Shown here: one piece after another, positions 23,405-37,576 of the stretch
Layout of the letters: the number at the start of each line of letters is the position of its first letter
How positions within the stretch are numbered: position 1 is the first letter of the stretch
Origin: Oenanthe sinensis
Taxonomy: Eukaryota; Streptophyta; Magnoliopsida; Apiales; Apiaceae
Length of the DNA stretch: 64,000 nt
Direction: 5' to 3'
Assembly: GCA_028671895.1 (NCBI GenBank)
Contig: CM053794.1
Location: 43,292,501 to 43,356,500, forward strand
Translations under genes and position numbers: made by a program
The notes under the pieces: model-generated
What the model was told of the DNA's origin: nothing
The model's input: only the letters and a program-made list of their open reading frames with translations
Database searches by the model: none

Positions 23405-23822
23405 GAAAAAATCTAGGGTATTTAGGCCAGGGAACCGAGCCCGGATAGAAATTTTTCATAGAGTTTAATTTTTTTTCCTGTCAAGCCGAGTTAAGCCGAG
23501 CTTTTTTATTCGCACATAAAATGTGTTCCAACTCGAATTTGTTAACAAACCGAGTCGCACTCAAGTTTTTATCGTACAAAAATGAGCCGAGCTCGAATCC
23601 TTAACAAACAGCTCGCGAATAGTTAATTTTTACAAAAAAAAAGTTTAAACCCATTTCACCTAACTAATTATCGATTTTTGACTAAACTCATTATCGTTCG
23701 GCTCGAACTCATTTTCTTAACGGACACATTTTTACGTTCAAACTCGAACTCAAATTTTAAACGAATTAAGTCAAACGAGACGAGCTCGAGTTTGTTTCTG
23801 AACCAACTCGGGGCCTGAATTA
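23405..23822. mobile_element. Probable non-autonomous DNA transposon
   Basis: The block is rich in GAGCCGAGCTCGAA and CGAGCTCGAGTTTG motifs, a common class of plant interspersed repeat. Ends near AGGCCAGGG and the inverted CAGGCCCCGAG are weakly related. No coding sequence and no clear target-site duplication were found, so boundaries and superfamily are uncertain. Confidence 0.4.
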
Positions 23823-25104
23823 GTAAATAACAACCTTTTGAATTTTCTTAACAATAATACATTTTTTGAATATTTTTTAGACATTATTAAAAAACATATT
23901 TTTATCTGAGATCTTATTTAAAATTTTTAAAAATTCAATCAAAATTTAAATTTATTAGTTTTTTTTTAAAAAAAGGATAAAAATCACGTCGAGTTGAGTT
24001 TTTATTCGAGGCGGACCAGATTTTACATTGATTATTAGATCTGACAAAATCTATACTAAATTTGACAAAATCGTTTTAAAATAAACATAGTCACTTAGCA
24101 AAAAAAAATTACTTAGCAAAAAAAAAAAAAAAAAATATAGTCGGTAAGACGGATAACCTAAAGCTAAACACGACGTGCAACAATAAAAACCGGTGATTAA
24201 ATTGTTTCCTACTATCATCTATCTAATAAAATAAGATTTCATATTTTTTTAATGATATTCGCTGTAAATAATTTAAAATGATACTTATAATTATACACCG
24301 ACTCACGTAATTGATAAAATTTCATTAATACAGTGTTTTTCACTAACGCACATTTCTTTTTATTTTAAAATAATAATGCACGAAAAATATTTGAATAAAG
24401 TGAATTAGCAAAAAAAGAAGAAAAGTTCAATAAAGTGAGAAAAGAGCAAGATGACGAAATCACCACGATACGTTAGTCATCGTCAAAAGCCAAAGTGAGG
24501 ATATTTTTGCCAACTGCCTCCGACAATGATATTAAATTATTCGTACACGAGTGGGGCATATTTTTCCAATAAAATAATAATTAAACAATTAATATATCGA
24601 ATCAATAAAATAGTAGTACTAAATTTCACGTTTTCACACCCTAGGAGATCTAAAACTGAACCTAATAAAAAAAGAAATTTACATATTACCATAATTATTA
24701 GATTTTATTTATTTAATCACATTGATCACAAATTTTGTGTTGTGAAACCTTATAAAAAAACACAAACACACATGAGGGGTTGTTGTTTAATGATACGATG
24801 AAGAAGTGTGGTTGAGTTGTGATAATATCATAAACAGCTTTTTTACCCTCATCCCATACTTGTGATTTGATAGATCCTTCCTCTTTTATTCACTGTTGGG
24901 TTTTGATTTTTTTTCACTTTCTTGGACACAATTTCTGAAATTTCTCTACTGTTTCCTTTGGTTGTTGAATTCATTATTTACCATATTTTATATTATTCGT
25001 GTTTATTATATATATATACATATATTCACCTCTTTTTCTCCCCTCTTTTTTTTACACACACACACAAGAAAAGCACTTAAATTTTAGTTTCTTGGTGGAC
25101 ATCG
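23823..25104. other. Promoter and 5' leader region of the CCCH gene
   Basis: AT-rich and without coding sequence. The last 250 bases before the ATG at 25105 are T-rich with a CA repeat at 25050-25065, consistent with a plant 5' leader. No defined TATA element is assigned. Confidence 0.45.
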
Positions 25105-28100
25105 ATGCCGGATAATCGGCAGGTTAGGAGGAATGTTGGTGTCTCCAATTCAACCCATCCCTCTCATATTCAAGGTATTTTTTTCTTCATATATATGTAT
25201 GTATACATATGTTTGTGTTTTTATTTTATGTGTGCTGTGTTTATGTATGTGTATGTGTGCTGTGTTTATGTATGTGTGTGTGTGTGTGTTTGTGTTGGGT
25301 GATCAGAACTCAGAAGATCAATTTATGATGGTTTCAAGAATTGCTTGAATATAAAGCAGTGATCTTTAGAATGTGATCAACCATTTTTTTGATTCTTGTC
25401 TTTTTGTTTTTATTTGTTTAATCTATTTGTGTTGCTTAACCTTTACTTGCAGGAAAAAAACTATTTTTTTATGTGGGTATTAGAAATTTCTGATATTTGT
25501 GTGTATGTATAACTGCAGAGTCTTTAAGGAGGCTGAGAATACAGCCTAATGAGAAAGATGATGGTGGTGGTGGTGGTACTGATACAAGTACCTATCCGGA
25601 TCGTCCGGGGGAACCCGATTGCATATATTATTTGAGAACTGGAATGTGTGGTTACGGGGCTAATTGTCGATTTAATCATCCTTCGAATTTAGGGTTGCAG
25701 GTATTGGTTTTTTTATTAGGTGTTTAGTTTAACTGCAGAGGTATAAGAGTAAAGATTGTATAAAATAGTATTTAATTTTTAGTATGTTGGTGGTCCATTA
25801 TCAGTTTTAGAAGATTCTTTATGTCTAGTATTTTTATTGTTAGTGATACAATTTAATTTACAGATTGGTCAGTATGGAGCTGAACTGCCACAGAGAATTG
25901 GACAACCTGATTGTGGGGTAATGTATCTTGGCCATCTGAGTCTGGTGTCTTATTATATTCTCATCCATTTCTTTACATGTCCCTCCCAATTCTTTACGTT
26001 TCAAAACTTACCAAAAATAGTAAAATTTTATAATATAAAAATTAACTACATCCACTACTTTCCTCCACTATATTCACTTTATACATTAAATATTGATTGG
26101 TCCCACCACTTCACCCACTATCCTCACTTTTCACCATTATCATATATATTTTCTTAATCTCCGTGCCCAACCCAATTGTAAACAATTGGATGGGACGGAG
26201 AGAGTATTAAAATATTACATAAATGCAATACCCTTTTCATTTTTTCATATCTTTTTGGGTGGGATTTTTTCAATACAAGGGAAAAAAGTTTGAGGTGGGG
26301 ATAAAATAAGATTCTAGTTTTAAAGATAATTAGTCATTGCTTTCATATAGAGTTCTCTTCAGATATGTAGGGCAATAAAGTTTTGAAATTTAGATTAATT
26401 AAGTACATACTTTGGCTTTGCTAATGCAGTATCATATGTTGTTCACTTAGAGGAGCAATTTCTTTATGCGACAGTTTAAATTTATGCTTGTGCCTTGCAG
26501 TACTTTCTGAAGACAGGTACTTGCAAGTATGGAACATCATGTAAGTATCATCATCCACGGGATAGACATGGTGCTGGTCCTCTTGTACTGAATACTTTGG
26601 GGCTTCCTATGCGTCAGGTGATTATCATTATATATCGGAATAAGATTTTGAAATTTAATTGATCGCTATTAGTTTGTCTTCTGTGTGCCAAATGATATGT
26701 TTGAAGCCATCTTAACCAATAACCAAACAAGTGAAAATAGTAAGGTGTATAACTACTGTTAAAGCAGCACTCCAAATAGGACTTCTTAAATTGTGTGTTT
26801 GCACAGAAAACCTCTTGCTCAGACACTCAGTAATTTGCACTTCCCATGTTTTTTGGCAGAGAATTTAATGTGTAGTAGTTGCTTAATAAAGGAAACTTGC
26901 GGCTTGTGCAACTCATATAGATAGCTATCTGAAGGTTTCTTTCTTGTTTATCCTCGTTTTAACTAAAGTTTTGAGATTTAAATATCTTGTTGGCATTGTC
27001 CAGGACGAGAATCCATGTCCCTACTACATGCGCACCGGAGCTTGCAAGTTTGGAATTGGGTGTAAATTCCATCATCCTCAACCAGATTCTGCTGTACCTG
27101 TTACTGGACCTGCTGCGTATGGATCGACTCCTTCCTGGTCGGCACCAAAATCATCATACATATCTGCTTCTCGATCAGGTGGTTCCCAGAACTACATGCC
27201 AGTCATTTATCCGCCCTCTCAAGGCATGGTATCCACACCAGAATGGAATACTTACATGGTTAGTAAGACTAACTTGTATTGACTAACCGACTAATGTGAT
27301 TTTCCCATGTTTATTTATGACTAGCTATCCCATGGCAAGTTCTGATATTTAGGTTCATTTGATTTATTCGTAGAAAGCTGCTCTAGGCTAGATATGTAGG
27401 TTGATTAGTTCTGATCTTTTATTTTGTTTGATTCATTATTCGGATCTATATACTAATTTATGACTTTTATCATATGCTACAAATGGAAAACTGAATTGAT
27501 GGTGCTTCTCTTTATCTTGTTGCCAGGGATGTTCCCCAAAGATATAAGCGGAACATTATGACTAATTGGTAGTACTGGTTTTATTTGTTTACACGTGATA
27601 AGGCTCCAATACATTGGAATGAGTTTTTTATACTTTATGAAACTTCCTTTGCCTATTTTTAGAATGAAGACGGCATTGTGTTTATTAGTCTGGTGATTAC
27701 ATAATAATCCTACAGGACCTTGTCTATTTTTTTGAATAGCTTACACCAAATTTTATTTTTCTTTGCATTTTATTAACTCTAGAATGTTATGATTTCAGCT
27801 TAAATGACAATTTATTGCAGTCATCAATATATTCCTTGACTATCCAAATATTATTCCTTTCATTTTTTTACTTGTTTGTCTGGTGTTCTGAATGCAGCTT
27901 ATGCAATCTTTAGCTCCGATTTACTATTAATTTCATCATTTTGTTACTTAAAGATGAAATGTGTCAATTGTTTAACATATTTCAATTCACTTTAGAACTT
28001 CTGTGCTTCACTTCTCTATATATCAGTTGTAGAATGCTGCATGAGAATGATACTTTTAGAGAGCAAATGTAATTCTTCCGGTGCTGTTATAATGCAATTT

Positions 28101-28812
28101 TCTTCTATGTGTATCAGAGTAATTTGAGCCCTTCACCATCCACCAATTTTTATGGCAATTCGGGATACAGAGGACCTGTAACTCTTTCATCAGCAGGAGT
28201 TTCTAGTCTGCCGGAGAGGCCTGATCAACCAGAATGCCGATACTTTATGAATACAGGAAGTTGCAAATATGGGTCAGATTGCAAGTACAACCACCCGAGG
28301 GAAAAGATTGCCCAAATAGCAGCTAGTTCTTTAGGTCCACTTGGTCTTCCTTTAAGACCTGTAAGTTGAATTCATGCATGTTTACATAACTGGTTTTACT
28401 GCTCTGAAAATTAGTCCCGGATTAAAATTATCTTTTTAAATTATTAGTTACGCATGTTGATTTCCATGTTTTGTAGGGGCAAGCTGTATGTTCATATTAC
28501 AGTATGTACGGTCTTTGCAAGTTTGGCCCCACTTGTAAATATGATCACCCTTTGTTGGGATTTTCATATAATTATGGGATGAACGTGCCTCCTTTATCCA
28601 TACATCCACCGAACTTTCCTTATCAAAGAAATTCGTCAACTATTCATTCATTGGAGACATCTCCCTCGAAGTCTCCAAAATATCCTGACTGGACTGGTAA
28701 ACAAGAAGCTGCAAACAACAAGAACTCGAATGCTAACACCCCTGAAGATTCTCCAGAGAAAGCCGGGTCTCCCTCAGCTAAGGCAGAGGTTCCAGAAGGT
28801 CACTCAGATTGA
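25105..28812 (+). CDS. CCCH zinc-finger protein, ZFN1-like (five fingers)
   Basis: Plant ZFN-type CCCH proteins bind nucleic acids and are placed in nuclear RNA or DNA regulation. I join seven exons: 25105-25174, 25519-25700, 25864-25917, 26501-26617, 27004-27258, 28118-28360 and 28477-28812. The phases agree and give 418 aa, the usual family length. All five C-X8-C-X5-C-X3-H fingers are intact: C58-C67-C73-H77, C101-C110-C116-H120, C146-C155-C161-H165, C266-C275-C281-H285 and C312-C321-C327-H331. The layout of three fingers, a linker of about 100 residues and two fingers is that of Arabidopsis ZFN1/ZFN3. The second finger is split between exons 3 and 4. The C terminus is Ser/Pro/Lys rich and disordered. 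Intron 3 carries a MITE-like insert. It ends 0.9 kb from the convergent ZW10 gene. Confidence 0.93.
25970..26206. mobile_element. Stowaway-like MITE in an intron of the CCCH gene
   Basis: The right end carries GGATGGGACGGAGAGAGTA, whose inverse (CTCTCTCCGTCCCATCC) is a Stowaway-like terminus. The diverged left end GTCCCTCCCAATTCTTTAC matches the inner inverted repeat. A CCCAATTGTAAACAATTGG palindrome lies near the right end. The left boundary is approximate. Confidence 0.5.
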
Positions 28813-29700
28813 GAATCTCTCCGCCCACTTTTTTGTTTTACATTCCTTGCTTACTGAGCTGTTACTGACTTTTATGTGAACGGAAGATTATAACTTGTAT
28901 CTGTTAAACCCCCTTTTACCTGGTTAATTCGTTGGGGGCAGAATTTGTTACTGGGAGATAATTTGAAAGTCAAAACTAGAGGATGTTGGATGTGTTTCTA
29001 TTTGGTGAATAACACCGGTGAAGGACTGCTGTTTACCTTGGTTATGTTTATTTTGATTTAAAATCAATCATCATGTTTTCTTCAGTTGAAGATCCTATAT
29101 ATAGTTGCTATATACAGTAGTTTTCAGTTGTCCAAATGTTTTTGGGGTAAATTTATTTTTTCAATTTTCGATGGTAGTTAAAAGTTAATTTTAGGTTTGG
29201 GAGGGAGGATATGGAGGGAAATTTGATTTGTTTTCAACTGTACCCGTAACATGTGTTCCGTAAGGTAATGCTAGATTTGTAACAGTTGAAACTAGCGACT
29301 CCAATAAATATATTTTTTTCAGTTTTCCCATCAGGATTAAGATAGCCAAGACTCTTCATTTTATTTTTAGCAACGATCATACTTGCATAGTTGTTAATAA
29401 ATAAATTCTGTTGCAATGACGTTTTTGTGCTTCCATACTATCTTATTTTATTTGTTCAGATAATTAAATTTACATCCCTTTTTGTAGGGGATCGAGTACT
29501 ACAGATATATAGGGTACCTTGACCCTTGAAAATATATATGCTACAGTAAGTTGCACCTTTTAGAAAACTCTCTACTGCTACTACTAATAAAGAATAATAT
29601 GTTACATGAGTAAAAACAAAACCAAAAGTTTTAATCATTAAAACTACGATATGTTCTTTGTAAGTTACTATCTATTGCAAATTAATTCTGCAACTTCAAA
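28813..29700. other. 3' intergenic region between convergent genes
   Basis: This holds the 3' untranslated regions of the CCCH gene (+) and ZW10 (-). No additional gene was recognised. Confidence 0.6.
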
Positions 29701-32700
29701 CTACATAAAATCAGCACTTTCTATTCTCCACAAGCAGTCTTTCCTTAGAGGAGAATCGGTAAATATTGCTTTAATGAAATCCACTACCTGCATAAGTTTT
29801 AGATGGGAATGTACCATTTAAGAATTTGTTGAAAGGAAAAACATTATAAAATGGAAATGCACAATATGTGAGTGTCGCAAATTGCAACATATGAGGTGTT
29901 TATAACTAAATTCATCATACCTCTGATGATACAAAACCACAACAGAACAGCTCCCCACATTCCCAGGCTGACGTAATGGATCGCAAAGGCATGTCCAGTA
30001 ATTCTATGTAATTGTGTTAATGAAGGAAATGATAAAGTTGTCAGGAAATCATGCAAAAGGAATCCTATACTTGTTAGGGGAACAAGAAGGGCATATACCT
30101 GCAAGTTTTTGTATTTTTCGCAGAGAAGGAACAAGTTCATCAATTGATTGCACTGAGCCCTCTGGTAATTTCCTTGTATCAGTAATAGCATTCAAGGACT
30201 CCAATAAAGAAGAAAGGCTCTCCAGAAGCAAGTGAATTAGCCTTTGAAGCTGGAAATTTTTTAAACATGTTAGCTTAAGACGAAGGTTTCCAACCAACTA
30301 CAAGCTAGAAGTTTCATCAGATGTACTTGTAAAGTTTCTTCTGCTGCCATATCATCTAGAAGGAGTATGTCTTTTGTAATTCTTGAAAAAACTGCCTCTA
30401 GGACCATTGACATGCACCTATTATATGTCAATGATAGAAGCAGTGGCTCCCAAATAATATGTACTTTTTCAAGAATAAAAACAACCTGAAAAAAGTTAAG
30501 AGTCTCGTCAGTGCGTATTAGCCATAAGCGCACATAAGAGGACATTCAAGTGAGAGGGCTTGACATGGCTACCTGATCTATACTGAACTTTGCAGATTCA
30601 AACTCTTTCATTTGGTCGGTATTTTGAAATCCGTCAGCACCATCAACTGCCTGGTAAATTAAAAGGTTGACATGCTAAATGAGCCAACACAATCTATTTT
30701 CAAGGATAGTCATAGTTATCTGGATCAGATAACGTTTTCGTTAACTGTGGTTATTATATGTACCTCTTTCAGGTTATGAATGACAAGTTGAACTTGTCTA
30801 TGCAATATATCTTCTGCCATCAGCTGAAATCTTGGAGTCAAATCAGCAAATACAACAAGTTCTTTGAGTGAACTTGGGAAGTCTGATCGGTACTGAGACA
30901 AAAGTGTTAATTTGTATGAGCTAGAGATGCATTTAAATATCTTGCAGAAACAATTCTATTGAACACCCCTACTCCTTAGAAAGATTTAAAGAAAACTAGA
31001 ACATACAACAATATAAGTCTGTCATAAAACAAGAGGCAGAAAGAGAAAATGAAAACTAAAGCTAATCTAAATTTTTCAAGACATAAAAGGAGAGCGATTC
31101 ACCAATTTTCTCTCAGAATTTTATTCTTCAATTTAAAAAGATTGAGGCAGGCAGTGAACCATTTCCTCATTATCACTTCTCTCTTTTAATTTGTTTTCCT
31201 CTAATAAACACATCCGTTTATAGAGAGAACTATTTTTTATTCAGACGACATAACCCTGGAACCATTCTGAAATTTCATACACTACTTCCAGATTTAGCAT
31301 GTCAAAATATAGAGAAGAAACCAAGAAGATAAAGATTTACTAGAATGAGTATATGCAAGTCATAATTGCAAATCCTTTATTAGGAAGTGGAGTAATGATT
31401 TTTCTTAAAGTATGATCAATGCTTTGCACCACCTGAAAAAATGGCTCAAATTTGCCTGTCTATAGTCGATGCACAACTCTAAGATTCTAAATTACTGTAA
31501 AAATAATTTTATGTAATTATTTATGAAGTGCAAGTACTTGCAAGATGGATGCTCACAACATGTTGCTTTTTAATTTAAGGAGCTTGCTAGTTTACTTCAA
31601 CAAGTCAAATGGTATTTCTGATTGAACCAGTAATAGCAACTACTTATCAGTTTAATAATATATTAGTTTTACACACTACTGATCTTAACAAACCTGCATT
31701 GGCTATTAAATTAAGTCTAAAATAATGTTTAGATATTTTGTGTGCTTGTAATATTGTGGGTTCTCCTAATAGCTTTAAAGTAAATTACAACAGAAAAAAT
31801 TGATGAAGGAATTAGTTGTTTGAAAAAACTATAAAATGTTGGATTTATAAGCAAAGCCATGTATACCTCAAATGCAAGTCCAAGAATTTCCCGTGACAAG
31901 TAAAGACAGTCATTGTGAACAAGGACAGCAGCCTGGTTGATGCTATCAAGCTGCCTTCCTAACTTCATAGCGCAAAATAAAAATGATTAGGGTTGTAATG
32001 GGACCGAAACACTTAGGTAAATCATAGAGCCGGTCATTAAAAAAATGGATAGGTAGTAGGAAAGATCTGATGCAGAGAACGAAATTTCTAAGATAAGTTC
32101 TTGATACAGACACTCTTGTGATCAATAACTATATATGATGTGATTTTTCAATTAAAATGCTAAACTAGTATCGAACCAACCTTAGCTGGTATAACAGCCT
32201 CATAAAGAAGTAAAGCATCCCGAGCAGCATGGTAGAACTCCAAACCCACTCTCGTGGATGAAAGGCAAACATCCTGCAACATTTCTATTTAGAAAATATA
32301 TATATTCAATGCATAACACTGGAAATTGATTGCTTATATAAAAATAAAATTCATTGTTACTCGGACTCGGCTGGAAATGTCCAACATGGATACGTATCCA
32401 AGTGTTGGACTTGACAATATTTTGAAAAATTTACATGTTTTTTGCCTAAAACAAGTGTCCGAGTGTCCGTGCCCATGTTTGAATGTCGAGTGACATCAAA
32501 CTTTTTGTGGAAAGGTGATAATGTAACTCCATAGTCAAACTTAGGTGCACCAAAATAACTTCATATATGATTTCAACAAATTTGCTTAATACATTTAACT
32601 TTAGCATTTTTGTTCCAGAACCAACATGAATAATATACTTATAGCCAAACATTACAGCAATTGAGCAAAAGGATCATATGTATAACTGTAAAGAGGTGTT

Positions 32701-35700
32701 CAAAGCAAATATATAGTATTTGTATTTCTGGAAAATCAATGTTATAATACATGCTATGACATGTAATAAATATTACACAGCATCTAAAATATAGAGTTTC
32801 AATGATTTATATGAAAACATTAGACATTTTACATGTATTCTCACCTTAAGCGTTTGATGCACTAAAGCCATCAGCTTAGTAGCTCCTCCAGATACAACAC
32901 ACCTCTCTGGTGAGAAAAGCAAATCAGCATAACATATAGAATTCTCATTAGTTTGTTGATTCTTCAATACAGTGGCCTCCCTGGTAAAACCCTGTACAGA
33001 AAATAATATTTCAGTCGCTACTCACTAATGCATCTTTTTAATTAAAATAAATATACAGTGCAAGTGTAGAAAACTCACAGAAGGAAGGACAAAGTCTGAC
33101 TCCAGAAGTAAGCTTCTGGCCTTGGCCAAGATCTCAACCTTCTTCCTAGATGCAAAATGAACCTCCACATTGTCAGCAAACTTGCTTAATCTTTCATCTT
33201 TGTTATCAGATGCAGAGATGAACATCAAATCCTTTAAATCAGTCTCAAATTGAGATGTAAGTTGTATGATATTTTGGAAGTCTGCGAGTTTGGAAGGATC
33301 ATCTGGAACAACCTAGCAATGATTAAAATGAACATTAGGATGACCAATAATTTGTAAAATAATAAACAGATTATATGGTACTTGTTCAAACGAGGCCCAG
33401 TGAAATAATTGTCTTTACTCAATAGATTATATTGATTAAATTCGTCAATAGCAATTATATTCCTAGATTGTATGAGATAGGGAAGAAAGATATTAGACAA
33501 ACCTTGGACAAGAAGTTTGATATAATTAACTCTGACATTCTTGGCCAAGTCAATCTTCCAAAACATCGCATCCAATGACTGTTTTGAAAGCAAAAGGAGT
33601 TGTAGATAAACTTTACAACCTGAATACTACCTGTAAAGATAGCTTGACCATCAATGCCTTTTAACTGCATATAGAATAGGTATCACTAGTTATTCTTTGA
33701 TTGAAATATACAAGAAACTAACTTTGAGCAGAAAAACAAATTTTAGTAGTTCGTTGTTATTTTACATCTTGAATGTATAGGAATACACTATGAGAAATAT
33801 GATTAATCTGGTAAACTAAATTATAAGAACCTTTGAATATGTTTATTGCAAAAGATATGTCCAAACATCTAAATTTCATCACAGGGACTGCGACCTATAT
33901 AATTGTTTAAGCAAGGCACAAAGAATAATACACACAAAAAGAAAAAACAGTATCTCGGGTTTTAAAGAAAATTTATCTCTCCTTTAAACCCAGCATATAA
34001 TGAGTAAATACAAAAAAACACTGACATGTGCATTAGTGCTTTAGCAACAAATAGTCTAGTTGAAAAAAAACCAATAAGGGGTAGAAATGCCCCCCCCCCC
34101 AAAAAAAAAACTCTTTACTTTGTTACCAGCAAATGTATTATATATCATACATGGAAAATTTGTCAGACTAAAAAAAATCTGTTTCCAAAATTAGTATATT
34201 ATTACAATCATAATAAATTTCTAAGAATTAAAATTGATTAAGGTATTCAGAAGAGAGGTTTCTAATAATTAAATTTAATGCATCACTACCCCCATCTTCC
34301 ACCCAGAACTTTAGGCCTCAATCTCATACTGTAATGTTCACAATGGCAAAATTCAGAGTTTTATAAAGGAGCAAGTTAACCACTTTGGCAATCGAACAGA
34401 TGTGTATTGATTGCTTGAATGATGTGTTTGATCCCAATTATGACAGTAATTTCTATGTCAAGAAGTTAGTGGATCATTTAGGTCATGTGTCTGATCTCAA
34501 TCATGACGGTAATTTTTTTGTTACAAAGGATATGAATGGCAAAAATTTGGTGTTGGAGATGCTAGACACTGTTGTATATTGTATGGAATAAAAGAGTAAA
34601 AGGCCATGCATTGCAAGGAGATAAGCGCAAAAATGATATAGCATGGATCCACAAGAGCCTTCTCCTCTAACTTTTCAAACAAACATGGAAATAAATTTTA
34701 CTCAGAGGAAAGCCAAATGTAATGAGTTTTAACTTATACTCTTTGTATCTATATTTGATATTTATCTCTTAAAATCTCTTTATCTTATAAATAGGTAGTT
34801 CAGCAAAATTCCAGACCATACCATGGTGACGTTCAAAACAGATATATTGGGGAAGTTGCAGTTATAAAAATGCATCAACTAATGACATTTTTTGATTGAT
34901 AATGCTTGAAGCTATATGCATCAAATTCACAAAACGAGAGCAACATGATCATTTCATGTCCGAGGTTTACCTCGAGATCAAAAGATGGGACCATCTTCAA
35001 AAGCACCTCAGTAATTCGTTCAGAGTCTTGACTCATTTCTTCAGAAAAGGAAAAATGGGATTTAGGATTCACAGCCTGAGTGATGACATATTTAATCATT
35101 AAGTCCGCTACTTTTGCAAGTCCAAAATCCATCACGCCAACTACCTGAGGAAGACAACAAATTAGATTAACTAACATAAAAAAAGTTTTTTCTATTTATT
35201 ATTTTTTGTGAGTACAACCTCAATTTTAGCTTAGAAAACCTATCCATTCTTATGGGAAAATAATTTAAATTTAAGTCTTCAGATATTGATTCTAGTCTGA
35301 ACTAGAAACGGGACAAAATAGATGTATCACGATATTCTGTTTTCGACTAAAATAAACCAAAATGATAAAAGATGCCACTAAACTCACATCCATTGCTGTC
35401 AGAACTGTATGGAGCTCAACACTGTTGTTTCCATTTATAGATGACCGATACTTCACACGAAGAGCATTACTTTGCTGGTCAAAACTCACAGCATTTTCCA
35501 TAAACTTTGCAAGTACCTCTTGTATCTACAAACCCAAATCCAATTCTTCTAAAAACAATTAAACTCAACCAAAACCACCATATAATTACTGCCACGAAAT
35601 AAAATCAAGTAAAACATGATCATAGGAATACTCAAAGCAATGAAAACAGCATAATTTTTAGCACATTGTTTAAACCAACACACGTAAATCACAAATTATA

Positions 35701-36591
35701 ATTAAAATAAATTACCAAGTTCACTATGTATCTATCTGTTGCATTCATCATTTACACTAAAAATACAAAATTACATATATATTCATAAACAGAACAAGAA
35801 ATTCACAGTAAATCACAATGAAATTAAATCAGTATTTATCGATCTTACCAACACAAAGGTAATCACAACTATTCAATCTAGTATCGTTACTAGACTCCAA
35901 ATAATATAAATTAACTAGAATGTGTAAATTCACTATAACTAAACAACATTATTCTACGGAAACAGCATAATTGCACAAATTCGCAACGGCATTATTATCA
36001 ACCAACATAAGTTCCGAAAGAAATTGCACAAACCTCTTGAAAGCATTCCATCCACTCATTCCTCAACAATCCATAAACCACAGGCTCACCGTCCTCTTCC
36101 TTCACCTCACCGTCGCGTATTCGCAACGCCTTCTCCAACTCCCTCAACGCCTCGGCAGCCTCAACAACTCTTCCGCCACGCATCTCCTCCTTCACAAACT
36201 TCAACTTCTCACTCACCTCCACAATCACACTCACCAACTCCAACACCTTCTTCTTCTCCCTCACTAGTCTCCGCTTCTCACTCACCTGATCGACAACATC
36301 CTTAATCTCAACGTCGATCGGAGAGTCGGAGAGCAGGCGGAGCAGATCGGAGACCTGGCCGGAGAGATGTTCGGAGCCGGAAAAAGCGTCGGAGCATTGA
36401 GAGAAGAGATCGGCGAAGTCGGTGTGGTGAGAAAGGATGTATTTTTGGACTTTGGACTTGATTTGGAGGGATCGGACTTGGAGATGATCGATTATGAGAC
36501 GGAGATCAGGCGCTGATAACGGAGATGAGTCGTCGAGATCGTGAGATGGAAGGAGATCTCGGACGTCGATTGACTTGAACGTAACGTCCAT
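29701..36591 (-). CDS. ZW10: ZW10 homologue (MIP1-like), Golgi-ER tether/kinetochore protein
   Basis: ZW10 is a subunit of the NRZ/Dsl1 tether (with RINT1/MAG2 and NAG/SEC39) that captures COPI vesicles at the ER. In animals it also acts in the RZZ kinetochore complex. In Arabidopsis it is MIP1. Fourteen exons join without frame conflict: 36034-36591, 35388-35525, 34971-35144, 33503-33664, 33079-33312, 32845-32991, 32181-32273, 31867-31962, 30764-30892, 30573-30650, 30327-30485, 30099-30249, 29921-30003 and 29701-29787. The product is 762 aa, near the usual plant length. Diagnostic stretches are DLRLIIDHLQVRSLQIKSKV, CFGRLTWPRMSELIIS, VEVHFASRKKVEILAKAR, LLHNDCLYL-like VLVHNDCLYL, and the C-terminal LLDMPLRSITSAWECGEL with DFIKAIFTDSPLRKDCLWRI. 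All parts are present, so it is probably functional. Confidence 0.94.
32340..32510. repeat. Degenerate interspersed repeat in a ZW10 intron
   Basis: The sequence contains TTACTCGGACTCGG, GATACGTATCCAAGTG and a distal GTGTCCGAGTGTCCG, a motif set seen in common plant interspersed repeats. No clear ends or duplication were found, and class is unknown. Confidence 0.35.
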
Positions 36592-36599
36592 TGCCGCCG

Positions 36600-36884
36600 G
36601 CGATTTGGTACTGGTACACGGCTGATACGCTGGTTAATTTGCAGTTTGCACCGTAGTTGAATTGCGATAGATATATTTAAATTTATAATTTATTTATTTT
36701 TATTAATTTAAATTTTATAATCCACAATACAATCTTAAAAATAATTATACATTAACATGCACGGTTTTTTATTCGGATCAATCGATTGATATGAGTTACA
36801 TTTATTTATTAAAATACAAATTATAATAAATTATTTATTTTTCAAATAACCAATTAACTACTTAGCATTGTTCTAAACACCAAA
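36600..36884. other. ZW10 upstream region
   Basis: AT-rich region just 5' of the ZW10 ATG and expected to hold its promoter. No defined element was recognised. Confidence 0.4.
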
Positions 36885-37274
36885 TCAATCATCCTTCCTC
36901 GATGGCCCAATAACCACGAGAGATCGCTGATCATCATTTTTATGGGTACCTTTCTCTTCAACCACATGGACAATTCCTTTACATTTATCCACCCCACCCT
37001 TGATCGAAGCTCTGCCACCAGAAGCGGTTGCATCATCCACACATAGGATCACCTTCTTACCCTTGCCTTTACCTAATGCTTTATTCTCTGTTAATTGCCT
37101 CCTCTTGTAGACCATACTAACTTCAATGTCTTTTTCATTTCGTGCAGGAGGTTGGGTTAAAGAGGATTCATTGGAAGCTTGTTCATCCACAAGAGGAGTA
37201 GCAGGTCTCCGAAAGGGGAGAATATTCAAGAAAACAGGACTGTAGGCACTAAGTTGGTCGTTAAAAAAGCACAT
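36885..37274 (-). pseudogene. Unrecognised open frame, possibly transposon-derived
   Basis: A 129-codon open frame begins MCFFNDQLSAYSPVFLNILP and continues as a hydrophilic, Lys/Asp-rich segment (KALGKGKGKKVILCVDDATA). I do not recognise a domain. It has no convincing introns, lies between the ZW10 promoter and a solo LTR, and its composition resembles the basic linker of a retroelement ORF1 or gag-like protein. It is more likely a transposon remnant than a host gene, but this is inference from context. Confidence 0.3.
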
Positions 37275-37576
37275 AGAACAAAGGTTATTTGGGGTGAGGT
37301 ATTTGATAAGGATTCGGTTTTGAAACCGATTAATATGGCCATCTTTTCAATTTATTAACAATTATCAATTAAATTAAATATCATATTAAACCCACACTAT
37401 ATTTGATTTTTATTTTATCAAATTTACTCGATTGAATATAATTTTTTTATATATAACATTATTTAAGAAATATTTTGTAATAAAATTAATAATGTTAAAT
37501 GTTTCTCATAAATGGAAGTTTGCGGTTTTTTTTTATTTCAATTTTTTTTACATTTGAATAAATTTAATAATTATAA

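Noticed and set aside
25180..25348. Cys/Tyr/Val-rich frames with many VCVCVCV units
   Set aside because: They translate a TGTG microsatellite in intron 1 of the CCCH gene.
34385..34591. 68-codon frame inside a ZW10 intron
   Set aside because: It contains an internal direct repeat and no recognised domain, and lies on the opposite strand within a normally spliced intron.
35971..36305. Ser/Pro/His/Leu-rich frames on the + strand
   Set aside because: They are antisense shadows of ZW10 exon 1.
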